The notes below the pieces were generated by a model, which had not been told where the DNA came from, did no database searches, and worked only from the letters and a program-made list of their open reading frames with translations. Shown here piece after piece: positions 1 to 6,842 of a stretch of DNA of 34,850 nucleotides. A program made the translations under genes and the position numbers. Source of the DNA: K189A clade bacterium (GTDB lineage: Bacteria; Pseudomonadota; Gammaproteobacteria; Pseudomonadales; Azotimanducaceae); NCBI GenBank assembly GCA_902631405.1, contig CACOYI010000016.1, positions 1 through 34,850 of the forward strand, given 5' to 3'. The first letter of the stretch is position 1; every line of letters starts with the position of its first letter.

Positions 1-50
1 TTTATTTTTTTAGAGTGGTTTGATGCGTTTGGTTACCTAAGTTTGTATTA

Positions 51-533
51 ATGAGTAGTTTTTTTTCACTGACGCTGAATTCAGAAATTAATGATCTGGA
101 ACTGATCTCAGTAGAGGAATCTTTGGTCGGCGTTTCTTTTGAGCCTGGATTCGTCGGTGAAGGGATAAGTAACGCAAAAGCGCAGCTTCTTTCGATGGGC
201 GTCTTGCGCGAAGCCTGTTCGCAACTTGAGGAATACTTTCGAGGAAAGCGTAAGTATTTCTCAATACCACTTAAGACGAACCTCTCAGTTTTTCAGACCT
301 CTGTCCTGGACGAAGTTTTAAAGATTCCATATGGAGAAGTAGTATCTTATCAGGAGTTAGCGATCCGAATCGGCAAACCCGGCGCGTCAAGGGCAGTGGG
401 TTCGGCTCTAGGTAAGAATCCGATCCCAATTTTTATACCGTGTCACAGGGTGATTGGTAGTAATGGTCGGCTAACTGGTTTCGCAGGTGGAATGGATTGG
501 AAACGATACCTGCTTGATCTTGAAAGTAACTAA
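51..533 (+). CDS. ogt: Methylated-DNA--protein-cysteine S-methyltransferase
   Basis: Suicide DNA-repair protein that moves the alkyl group from O6-alkylguanine to its own cysteine, acting in the cytoplasm. The 160-aa product has the usual small Ogt size. The C-terminal domain carries the active-site PCHRV motif (Cys131) and downstream G-rich FAGGMDWK. The helix-turn-helix with the Arg-finger segment GASRAVGSAL lies at about residues 111-120. The N-terminal about 75 residues match the variable ribonuclease-H-like domain only loosely. The ATG at 51 has no clear Shine-Dalgarno sequence. The stop codon lies inside the first of three palindromic operators that continue downstream, so its transcription or the next gene's may be tied to that regulator. 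Assignment to the Ogt/MGMT family is firm; Ogt against Ada C-domain is by length. Confidence 0.95.
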   Translation: MSSFFSLTLNSEINDLELISVEESLVGVSFEPGFVGEGISNAKAQLLSMGVLREACSQLEEYFRGKRKYFSIPLKTNLSVFQTSVLDEVLKIPYGEVVSYQELAIRIGKPGASRAVGSALGKNPIPIFIPCHRVIGSNGRLTGFAGGMDWKRYLLDLESN

Positions 534-541
534 ATAGTTAC
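526..541. promoter_or_regulatory. Palindromic operator O1 of a three-site array
   Basis: Reads GTAACTAAATAGTTAC, with perfect 7-bp arms around AA. It overlaps the stop codon of ogt. It matches the shared consensus RTAACYAWATAGTTAC and lies exactly 43 bp from the next copy. Probably bound by the TetR-like protein encoded just downstream; the binding is inferred. Confidence 0.6.
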
Positions 542-568
542 ACCAATCGCAAGATATTTATTTAAATA

Positions 569-584
569 ATAACCATATAGTTAC
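569..584. promoter_or_regulatory. Palindromic operator O2 of a three-site array
   Basis: Reads ATAACCATATAGTTAC. It differs from the reverse complement of O3 at one position only. It sits midway between O1 and O3 in the ogt-tetR gap, 43 bp from each, which places all three sites on nearly the same face of the helix (about four turns). Confidence 0.6.
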
Positions 585-611
585 TTCATTCCTGGAAAAT
601 AGTTTGATAAG

Positions 612-627
612 GTAACTATTTGGTTAT
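612..627. promoter_or_regulatory. Palindromic operator O3 of a three-site array
   Basis: Reads GTAACTATTTGGTTAT, the same consensus in inverted orientation (reverse complement ATAACCAAATAGTTAC). It ends only a few bases before the TetR-like reading frame begins, a position expected for autorepression. A half-site resembling its right arm (TTTGGTTAC) also appears at 28-36, upstream of ogt. Confidence 0.6.
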
Positions 628-633
628 CGGGAG

Positions 634-1209
634 ATTGCGGTTAAGCAGGCGAAACTCAAAATACTGCTCGAAGCCACCGCCTTATTTGCTGCAAGGGGAT
701 CATTTGGGTTGAAAATAGATGATATTTCCCAAAACGCAGAAGTGAATAAAAGAATGATTTATCACTATTTTGAAAATAAATCCTCCTTGTGTGGGTACAT
801 CGTTGCAGATCAAGTGGAGGTGGTGTGCAGGTTTGCAGGCCTCCCTAGTGCAGCAAAACAATATCTTCGGCAACGCTTCGTCGGTACACGTGTCGTCGAT
901 CCGCGAGATCGTGAGGTGGAAGAATTAGGAAACGCCGCGAGAATCATTCTCCGAGAATCACTTGAACTCCAGGAGGGTCAGTTAGATTTGTCCATGCTCG
1001 GCTGGAGGGAACTCTATCAAAGACTCGTGTCATTCGCGGTCCCCTTTCCCGCTCGTAATGAAGGGAGCCCTCGACGATTCTATAAATACCAGAATGGTCA
1101 GGGGACCCCGCTTTCGAAATCTTTCACGCAAGAGGACGAACCATCCAAAAATATTGAGGACCAAAAGCCACTGCTCCGCATAGAGCTGAGTCACTCAGTT
1201 CGGGAATGA
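634..1209 (+). CDS. TetR/AcrR-like transcriptional regulator, start codon unclear
   Basis: Residues encoded from about 643 read as a typical TetR DNA-binding domain: an amphipathic helix (LLEATALFAARG), the HTH, and the signature IYHYFENKSSL. The frame is open from 616, but no ATG, GTG or TTG occurs before a TTG at 709. That TTG lies inside the domain and would delete helix 1. ATT at 634 or GTT at 640 would give a full-length protein of about 190 aa; GGGAG at 629-633 is well spaced for 640. The C-terminal half is arginine- and proline-rich and does not look like a normal helical ligand domain. It may be a decayed gene, a rare-start gene or contain a sequence error. The adjacent operator array argues that a regulator is or was functional here. 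Confidence 0.6.
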   Translation: MAVKQAKLKILLEATALFAARGSFGLKIDDISQNAEVNKRMIYHYFENKSSLCGYIVADQVEVVCRFAGLPSAAKQYLRQRFVGTRVVDPRDREVEELGNAARIILRESLELQEGQLDLSMLGWRELYQRLVSFAVPFPARNEGSPRRFYKYQNGQGTPLSKSFTQEDEPSKNIEDQKPLLRIELSHSVRE

Positions 1210-1303
1210 CTCTAGCAATAATACCGCCGCTGTGTTCTATTTTTCTGCGCATGTTCCTTCCAAGATAGTGAACAGTAAAATACTATTTCGGATTAGATAC
1301 GGT

Positions 1304-1321
1304 CCAAGCTTCTCGGCTTGG
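1304..1321 (+). other. Short hairpin upstream of the dioxygenase gene
   Basis: CCAAGC and GCTTGG arms flank a six-base loop just before the ribosome-binding region of the next gene. No T-run follows, so it is not a good terminator. It could affect translation or be chance. Confidence 0.25.
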
Positions 1322-1340
1322 TCTGGTGAGACAAGCAGGA

Positions 1341-2171
1341 ATGAATTTGAGAGTGATACCAGCTTCCGGATCATTAGGGGCATACCTCGAAGGGGTCCAA
1401 CTTCACGATATAATTGTTTCGGAATCTGCCGTTTCGGAATTTCGCCAAGTCCTTGTGGAGAGAGAGGTCGTATTTATGAGGGGACAAGACCAAGATCCTT
1501 TCATCCTGGCTAAATTCGCCCGCCGGTTCGGTGACTTGCTTGATCATGAAGCCTATACAAAGACCTCAGAAACTGACGAGGTGCAGATTCTCGAGAGTAC
1601 AGCGGAGAAGCCTTCCAAGATAGAAAAGTGGCACTCTGACATGACTTTTATGAAGGCGCCTCCCAACTTCACGCTTCTCCAGGCTCGAATAATACCGGCC
1701 TATGGCGGGGACACGCTATGGGCCAGTGCCACCCTTGCTTTTGAGAATTTATCTCCTGCTATGAGGGAATTTGTAAGTGGACTAAGTGCTGAACATGATT
1801 TCAGAAAGGGTTTTGCGGAAAGCTTAGCGGAGCCGGGCGGAGAGGATAGACTAAAGGGGTTATTAGCTAATCACCCACCGGTTACCCACCCTTTAATTAG
1901 AACTCACCCTGAAAGTGGTAGAAAGTCCCTGTTCCTAAATTCCTTGTTCACAACTCGGATTGTGGAGCTTGAAAAAACGGAAAGTGACCTATTATTGGGG
2001 CACCTCGCTGCTCAGATCGTGAAAGAAGAGAACACGGTTCGCCTTGGTTGGGAGCCTGGCACGATTGCGATGTGGGATAATCGGTCCACTCAGCATAAAC
2101 CAGTAAACGACTTCTTTCCCATGCACAGATTGATGCAACGCATCACTCTGGCGGGGGAAGTGCCATACTAA
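1341..2171 (+). CDS. TauD/TfdA-family Fe(II)/2-oxoglutarate dioxygenase
   Basis: Predicted non-haem iron dioxygenase of the taurine/alkylsulfate/2,4-D class, which oxidises a substrate while decarboxylating 2-oxoglutarate. The facial triad is visible: HSD at residues 98-100 and the distal His252 in STQHKP. A 2-oxoglutarate-binding Arg lies near 263-267 (HRLMQR). The start MNLRVIPASGSLGA matches the family N-terminus. I chose ATG 1341 over the in-frame GTG at 1326 because of that match and because GGTGAG at 1325-1330 can serve as its Shine-Dalgarno. The length of 276 aa is normal. It ends six bases before a convergent gene. Substrate cannot be read from the sequence; sulfonates, sulfate esters or aryloxyalkanoates are family options. 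Confidence 0.9.
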   Translation: MNLRVIPASGSLGAYLEGVQLHDIIVSESAVSEFRQVLVEREVVFMRGQDQDPFILAKFARRFGDLLDHEAYTKTSETDEVQILESTAEKPSKIEKWHSDMTFMKAPPNFTLLQARIIPAYGGDTLWASATLAFENLSPAMREFVSGLSAEHDFRKGFAESLAEPGGEDRLKGLLANHPPVTHPLIRTHPESGRKSLFLNSLFTTRIVELEKTESDLLLGHLAAQIVKEENTVRLGWEPGTIAMWDNRSTQHKPVNDFFPMHRLMQRITLAGEVPY

Positions 2172-2177
2172 TAGTTC

Positions 2178-2777
2178 TCAGAGCTTTATCTTCTCTTCTG
2201 CCCACTCGAAGAATGCGATCTCTTCGGTCGACATTTTTGCCGTTCTCTGTTCTTTGAATATGATTATCGCCTTGAGCAAAGACTCCGCCATATTTGGAGC
2301 GCTTCTTTCCAGAACGTTAAAGGACTGTTTGACCTCAGATCTCAGGCCCATTTCAAGGAGAACTTTCGCGCGTTCTAACCAGGATTCATAGTGTTTTGGA
2401 TTCAACTGCAAGGCGTAATTAAATGCACCGACAGATTTGCGGCTCTCCCCCAATTGCGCGTAAACCTTTCCGAGTAGGGAGAACGCGGCTAAGTTTTTTT
2501 GATCCGCTTTGGCGGATTTCCTGAGCTCCTTCTCTGCGTTTTTTAGTTCTCTCTCAGCGGCTCTCCTCTTTCCGTCCCCTATAAGCTCCATCGCTTTAGA
2601 ATAGGCTCTGTTTCCTTTATTGAAATATTTCTTTGACTGCAAAGATTGTTCGTACCCGTCTCCAAAGGGCGCTTCTCCTTGCTCCATTTGAGATTTCGTA
2701 GCTGGGGCCGCAATAACAGAATGGGTCATCAGCAAACAGGTAACAAGGCCGCAGGCCTTCAGGGTACTTATGCGCAT
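2178..2777 (-). CDS. Exported tetratricopeptide-repeat protein
   Basis: The 199-aa product starts with a Sec signal peptide (basic MRISTLK, hydrophobic core, cleavage near VIAAP). Two to three TPR units follow at about residues 90-170, including AAFSLLGKVYAQLGESRKSV and YALQLNPKHYESWLERAKV. A charged helical stretch rich in Lys, Glu and Ala (about 55-95) precedes them and could be coiled coil or a degenerate repeat. It is probably a periplasmic scaffold or assembly protein; no enzyme motif is present. It is divergent from the operon starting at 2839, with about 60 bp between them, and convergent with the dioxygenase. Confidence 0.75.
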   Translation of the reverse strand: MRISTLKACGLVTCLLMTHSVIAAPATKSQMEQGEAPFGDGYEQSLQSKKYFNKGNRAYSKAMELIGDGKRRAAERELKNAEKELRKSAKADQKNLAAFSLLGKVYAQLGESRKSVGAFNYALQLNPKHYESWLERAKVLLEMGLRSEVKQSFNVLERSAPNMAESLLKAIIIFKEQRTAKMSTEEIAFFEWAEEKIKL

Positions 2778-2838
2778 AGAACTTCTCCCAACTTCTTGGA
2801 TCTAGTGTAGAGTTTCGCTATTCAGGAGTCTAATCGGG

Positions 2839-3333
2839 GTGTTTAAAATGTTTCGATCTATCTCGGTGATTTTCGCTGTCATTGGAGGTATCTCATGGAG
2901 CGCCATCACCTTTTCGGGCGTGCTAACGAACCAATCGTCAGATCCTCGCATCTCTCAATATCCAGCGGTGGAGGCAGTGATGCTGGAATATCTTCGGTCT
3001 TTCAATGCAAAAGATGTCCAGAGGTGGTCAAAGACAATGCTGTTCCCTCATATTCGAATAGCTAGCGGTGGAATCATCTTGTATCCGACAGCGTCTGATC
3101 TTGCGTCAAAAATCGATCTTCACCAATTTGCAAAGGATAACAATTGGAGTCGAAGCGAGTGGAAAACGCTAGATGTCATTCAGGCAAGTCCTGACAAGGT
3201 CCACGTGAAAGTAGAATTTACGAGATTTGACAAAACGGGTGAACCTTATGTCTCTTATAATTCCCTTTATGTGCTGCAGCGCGAAAAGAACGGCGATTGG
3301 GGCATTAGGGCTCGTTCCAGCTTTGCTCCGTGA
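2839..3333 (+). CDS. Exported NTF2/SnoaL-like protein
   Basis: 164 aa with a hydrophobic N-terminal segment (SVIFAVIGGISWSAITFSGV) that is a signal peptide or anchor. The rest resembles an NTF2-like cone fold: a helix with VEAVMLEYLRSFNAKDVQRW, then strands ending YVLQREKNGDWGIRARSSF, a pattern seen in DUF4440/SnoaL families. No catalytic dyad can be assigned. Start is GTG 2839 with CAGGAG ten bases upstream; ATG 2848 is the alternative and gives a shorter n-region. Its TGA overlaps the next gene's GTG, so the two are translationally coupled. Function is unknown. Confidence 0.7.
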   Translation: MFKMFRSISVIFAVIGGISWSAITFSGVLTNQSSDPRISQYPAVEAVMLEYLRSFNAKDVQRWSKTMLFPHIRIASGGIILYPTASDLASKIDLHQFAKDNNWSRSEWKTLDVIQASPDKVHVKVEFTRFDKTGEPYVSYNSLYVLQREKNGDWGIRARSSFAP

Positions 3334-3767
3334 CCATAATTGCCAGGGCTGAGGATTATTCGTTTGGCTCGAACTCACTTGAGGACATTTGCATTCCTTT
3401 AGGCTACTTGATTTCATTTTGCGCTCAACATCATCTTTTAGCAGCTCACATTGAGGACACGTTCTCAGAAACTATCTCGAAGGCTCGCCTCCAAGATGGA
3501 CAGGTAAGCGAGTTGTTTGTGTCCTTGGGCGCAGTGGTCGACGATTCTTGGTTTTCACCGACTGGCCAGACATTTTTAGCGAACGTTCTGGATTCCTATC
3601 CCTTTATTTTGGAGGAACTTTTTGGAGTCGAACAAATGAAAGACGATTGGGGGCACTATTATAAAGTTGCAAAAAAGTTAGGGCCGATTCTCTATCATAA
3701 GCCCTCATCAAACAGCGGGAAGGTGTTATCTAGTATCCGAAAAATGCTAGGCAGATTTTGGAAATAA
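3330..3767 (+). CDS. Conserved-looking protein of unknown function
   Basis: 145 aa, no signal peptide or membrane segment. It begins at a GTG overlapping the previous stop (GTGA) and ends inside the start of the acetyltransferase gene. The layout (a C-containing helix GYLISFCAQHHLLAAH, then a glycine-aromatic segment TGQTFLANVLDSYPFIL, then DDWGHYYKVAKKLGPIL) weakly recalls the DUF7832-type small proteins, but this is from memory and unverified. The C-terminus is basic (VLSSIRKMLGRFWK). Position in a three-gene overlapping operon implies a shared but unknown role. Confidence 0.6.
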   Translation: MTIIARAEDYSFGSNSLEDICIPLGYLISFCAQHHLLAAHIEDTFSETISKARLQDGQVSELFVSLGAVVDDSWFSPTGQTFLANVLDSYPFILEELFGVEQMKDDWGHYYKVAKKLGPILYHKPSSNSGKVLSSIRKMLGRFWK

Positions 3768-4132
3768 ACTACTCAAAACTCGAGGTCTACAAGCCGTCCT
3801 CAGAACATTTTTTTTCTTCGTTCGCAGATGCGTCAGTCGAAACCGAGAAAGCCGATTCGATTCTCCGTATGGTGAGCTCAGGTGGTGTGGCAGCGGGCTA
3901 CTATTCGATGAAACAAAGAAATCAGCAGTTCGAGTTGCGGATGTTATATGTTCTTAGTGCATTCCGATGCAGAGGCATCGGCTCCTGGCTTCTAAAACAC
4001 GCGATGGGCGTTGCTGAAACAAAAAGTGGTTCCCAGATTTATTGCCGCGGCGATGTGCCTCGAGGTTTTTTCCATAGAAACGCTTTTCGAGAAGACGAAG
4101 ATCGCTGGGTTTTTGATTTCTATCCCGAGTAA
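3758..4132 (+). CDS. GNAT-family N-acetyltransferase
   Basis: 124-aa acetyl-CoA-dependent acyltransferase. Motif A is clear: LYVLSAFRCRGIGSWLLKHA, with the R-x-x-G-x-G pyrophosphate loop at residues 70-75 after a beta-4 strand. Motif B is present near the end (FFHRNAFREDEDRW). The N-terminus is shorter than in full GNAT enzymes. No ATG or GTG is available upstream, so TTG 3758, with AGGCAG just before it, is the likely start. It overlaps the preceding gene by 10 bp. Substrate is unknown. Confidence 0.75.
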   Translation: MEINYSKLEVYKPSSEHFFSSFADASVETEKADSILRMVSSGGVAAGYYSMKQRNQQFELRMLYVLSAFRCRGIGSWLLKHAMGVAETKSGSQIYCRGDVPRGFFHRNAFREDEDRWVFDFYPE

Positions 4133-4146
4133 GGTTCGATCCCGTC

Positions 4147-4743
4147 CTAACTATTTTTTTCATCTCTAGCGGCTGTCCCCAGGTAGCCGCCATGATGCCT
4201 CAGTCCATAGTCCGCTTTTGTCACCTTCTTTTGCTCCAAAAGCGCAAGTGCCAAGCTATCACTTATCGCTAGCATCACTGCCATTGAGGAACTCGGCGTA
4301 AGACCTAACGGACATGGCTCTTCTATCCTCCCCATATCCAGTACCAAGTCAGCGTGGTCTCTCAGGGATGAATCTGCATGTGAGGTTACGCCAATAATTT
4401 TCCTGACACCAAGACTGCGAGACATGGATAATATTTCAAGGACTTCCCTGCTCTTTCCACTAGTTGAAAAAGCAATTAAAAGATCGTTGTAGGAGACCAT
4501 ACCCAAGTCTCCGTGTGCCGCTTCGGCTGGATGGAGGAAGTCAGATGGTGTGGCGGTAGAGCAAAGCGTTGCTGAAAATTTCTTTGCAATGTGGCCAGCC
4601 TTTCCAATGCCCGTCGTGATGATTCTTCCCTGGCATTCCAGCATCAGCTCTACGGCCAGAGTGAAGTCAGCTGTTACGTTAATATTACTAATCGCTTCAG
4701 CCTCAGACTGCAGTACGAATTTTATTCGTTCCTGAATATTCAC
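4147..4743 (-). CDS. Single-domain SIS sugar-phosphate isomerase, KpsF/GutQ-like
   Basis: Predicted cytoplasmic aldo-keto isomerase of the arabinose-5-phosphate isomerase type. SIS motifs are well kept: GIGKAGHIA (45-53), HPAEAAHGDLG (71-81), FSTSGKSREV, and a C-terminal helix ISDSLALALLE. At 198 aa it lacks the paired CBS domains of KdsD/GutQ (about 330 aa), so it is a SIS-only form and not a truncation by frameshift. Start is GTG 4743 with strong GGAGGG upstream. It is divergent from the hexosaminidase cluster, which suggests action on an amino-sugar phosphate, but true arabinose-5-phosphate isomerase activity for KDO or a related pathway remains possible. Confidence 0.85.
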   Translation of the reverse strand: MNIQERIKFVLQSEAEAISNINVTADFTLAVELMLECQGRIITTGIGKAGHIAKKFSATLCSTATPSDFLHPAEAAHGDLGMVSYNDLLIAFSTSGKSREVLEILSMSRSLGVRKIIGVTSHADSSLRDHADLVLDMGRIEEPCPLGLTPSSSMAVMLAISDSLALALLEQKKVTKADYGLRHHGGYLGTAARDEKNS

Positions 4744-4755
4744 TGTCCCTCCAGA

Positions 4756-4872
4756 ATGTTTATGAGCACTAGTTTTCAGTCTAATCCACTGAGAAATCTA
4801 ATGGTATCCGCTTTGATCGCTGGTTCGCTTTCAACACTGACTCAACTAAACTTAGCTCTCCGGCAGGTTTGA
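4756..4872 (+). CDS. Possible leader peptide or detached signal sequence
   Basis: A 38-codon frame begins MFMSTSFQSNPLRNLMVSAL and continues with a hydrophobic stretch (IAGSLSTLTQLNLA) before a TGA. It resembles a signal peptide with a basic n-region. Its stop overlaps the TTG proposed as the start of the hexosaminidase (TTGA). It may be a coupled leader, a signal peptide separated by a frameshift, or a non-coding part of the divergent promoter region (only 12 bp separate it from the SIS gene start). Coding status is uncertain. Confidence 0.3.
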   Translation: MFMSTSFQSNPLRNLMVSALIAGSLSTLTQLNLALRQV

Positions 4873-6842
4873 GCACCGCTGGGCGCGTAAATGAGGAAAA
4901 AATATTGCCCATCATCCCGCAACCTTTGCAGTCTGTTTATCCACCCGAAACTGTTGAATCGAAAAACAGTGGCCCAACTCAATTGAAGTTCGCAAAAGAG
5001 CATGATGTTCGGGTAGAAAAATATGCGTTGGACTACTTGGGTAACCAGGATGTTGGTCTAATAAATTTATCGATAGAGGATGCGAGCACCGACTTAGCAA
5101 CCGTTGCGATCTCTGAAGAATCTTATGAGCTCAGAGTGCTTGATAGCTCGATAGAAATATCGGCGGGAACAACCTGGGGGGCGATTAGGAGCTTAGCTAC
5201 ATTGTGGCAAGCCGCAAAGCAGGGAAGACTAAATTCTGGGTTATCGATACGCGATGAGCCTCGATTCTTGTGGCGAGGCTTGATGTTGGATGTGGCTCGA
5301 CATTTTATTCCTTTAAAAACCTTGCGAGAAACCGTCGATCGCATGAGTTTGCTCAAACTTAACGTATTACATCTGCATCTGTCGGACGATCAAGGCTTCC
5401 GTTTTGGGTCGAAAAAATATCCTGAGGTGGTAAGCGAGGCCTTCTACAGTTTGCAGGAACTCAGGTCCTTAGCCAGATACTGCATGGATCGGGGTGTCAG
5501 ACTTATTCCTGAGATCGATTTGCCTGGCCATGTGACTCACATTGTTGCTTCTCGCCCTGACCTTGCTCCAAAGGGGAGAGCGACGGACCGAACTCAGAAA
5601 TTCGGCGTTCACAGAGCCTGCTTGGATCCCTCGAATGAAAACGTTTACATCTTCGTGAGGGAACTCATCGAGGAGCTGTCGGATGTATTTCCTGATCCCT
5701 TCATCCATCTTGGAGGAGATGAAGTAGAACCCTCTTGGTGGATCGACGATGCAAATATAAAAAGCTTTATGAAAAAAAACCGTCTCTCTAACTCGATTGA
5801 TCTGCAAAATTATTTCTTTCGCAGGCTAGTTGAAATAGGAACGGCTCTAGGAAAAACCGTTATCGGATGGGACGAGGTCCTTCATTCGGAGATGCCAGGC
5901 TGCGTTGTGCAGAATTGGCGAGGTTGTACGACAAGAGACCGCGCGAGAGCTCTTGGTCGGGATTGCATTGTGTCCTCACCTTATTACCTCGATTTGAACT
6001 ATCCATCTGATTTACATTACCAATTCGACCCCGAAGAGAACCAAAACACGATGCTCGAGCGAGAGGATAGCTTGCTGAATGATCCCAGGTTGGAGCACGT
6101 TGCCAGGGCTATGGAGTGGACTCATCAGTGGAGAGCAGGTGCTATATCACTGGAGGATGAGGAGGGGACGAGCATAATCGGGGCAGAGGCGTGTCTCTGG
6201 AGCGAACTGGTCGATGCCAATTGTCTATTCGCAAGGTTGTGGTCTCGACTGCCATGCCTTGCCGAGCGCTTTTGGTCTGCTCCGGATGTAAAAGATATCA
6301 GTGATTTTTACCGGCGACTCGATCGACTGATGGATGTGGGTGAGTTCAACGTGAGGCGATCTGTGCTTGATAAGCTTCGAGACAAAAAGCTTTCTCCTGA
6401 GCAATGCGAGGCGGCACTCTTTTCAGAACCGACAAAATGGTACAGCAGATTACTGGGGGCAGAAGCATTAGCAAGCAGGATAAGTGGTAGCGAAATGCCG
6501 ATTTCTCGTCCCTATTCTGTCAGCACAAAATTAAATCGAATCGTAGATTTTCTGCCTTCGGAAAGCCTAGATGCTCTGCGATATAAAGAAACGAAAGATT
6601 TCAGCGAGTTGATAAAATTACTCAGTGTCGCGCTAGAGCACGATTGGCCAGAGGAAGAGATTCGGATGAGTACTGAGAAAAATCTAGAATCCGTAACCCT
6701 GCTCTCAAAATATATTGATGGAAATATAGAAAAAGAATCTGTGCTACTTCAGCTAAATCGGCTCTGTGTGCCGAACGGAGAGTACATTCCAGCTTTGCCT
6801 TTCGTACTGAAAAAAAGCATTTCAGAAAACAGATATGGCTGA
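4869..6842 (+). CDS. Family 20 beta-N-acetylhexosaminidase
   Basis: Hydrolyses terminal beta-GlcNAc or GalNAc from chitooligosaccharides or glycans by substrate-assisted catalysis. A GH20b-type N-terminal domain spans about residues 10-125, followed by a TIM barrel. Landmarks: HLHLSDDQ (168-175), LPGHVTH (218-224), the catalytic Asp284-Glu285 in HLGGDEV, GWDEVL, and GAEACLWSE. About 130 extra residues follow the barrel. The frame has no ATG or GTG start; TTG 4869 is the only standard candidate and has no well-spaced Shine-Dalgarno. As written it has no signal peptide, so it would be cytoplasmic unless the upstream frame supplies one. The next gene overlaps by 8 bp. Confidence 0.93.
   Translation: MSTAGRVNEEKILPIIPQPLQSVYPPETVESKNSGPTQLKFAKEHDVRVEKYALDYLGNQDVGLINLSIEDASTDLATVAISEESYELRVLDSSIEISAGTTWGAIRSLATLWQAAKQGRLNSGLSIRDEPRFLWRGLMLDVARHFIPLKTLRETVDRMSLLKLNVLHLHLSDDQGFRFGSKKYPEVVSEAFYSLQELRSLARYCMDRGVRLIPEIDLPGHVTHIVASRPDLAPKGRATDRTQKFGVHRACLDPSNENVYIFVRELIEELSDVFPDPFIHLGGDEVEPSWWIDDANIKSFMKKNRLSNSIDLQNYFFRRLVEIGTALGKTVIGWDEVLHSEMPGCVVQNWRGCTTRDRARALGRDCIVSSPYYLDLNYPSDLHYQFDPEENQNTMLEREDSLLNDPRLEHVARAMEWTHQWRAGAISLEDEEGTSIIGAEACLWSELVDANCLFARLWSRLPCLAERFWSAPDVKDISDFYRRLDRLMDVGEFNVRRSVLDKLRDKKLSPEQCEAALFSEPTKWYSRLLGAEALASRISGSEMPISRPYSVSTKLNRIVDFLPSESLDALRYKETKDFSELIKLLSVALEHDWPEEEIRMSTEKNLESVTLLSKYIDGNIEKESVLLQLNRLCVPNGEYIPALPFVLKKSISENRYG

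Noticed and set aside
1232-1513. Plus-strand frame overlapping the start of the dioxygenase gene
   Set aside because: Out of frame with the conserved TauD sequence and low-complexity; treated as a shadow.
5469-5807. Minus-strand frame inside the hexosaminidase gene
   Set aside because: Antisense to the conserved catalytic barrel, with no recognisable motif or ribosome-binding site.
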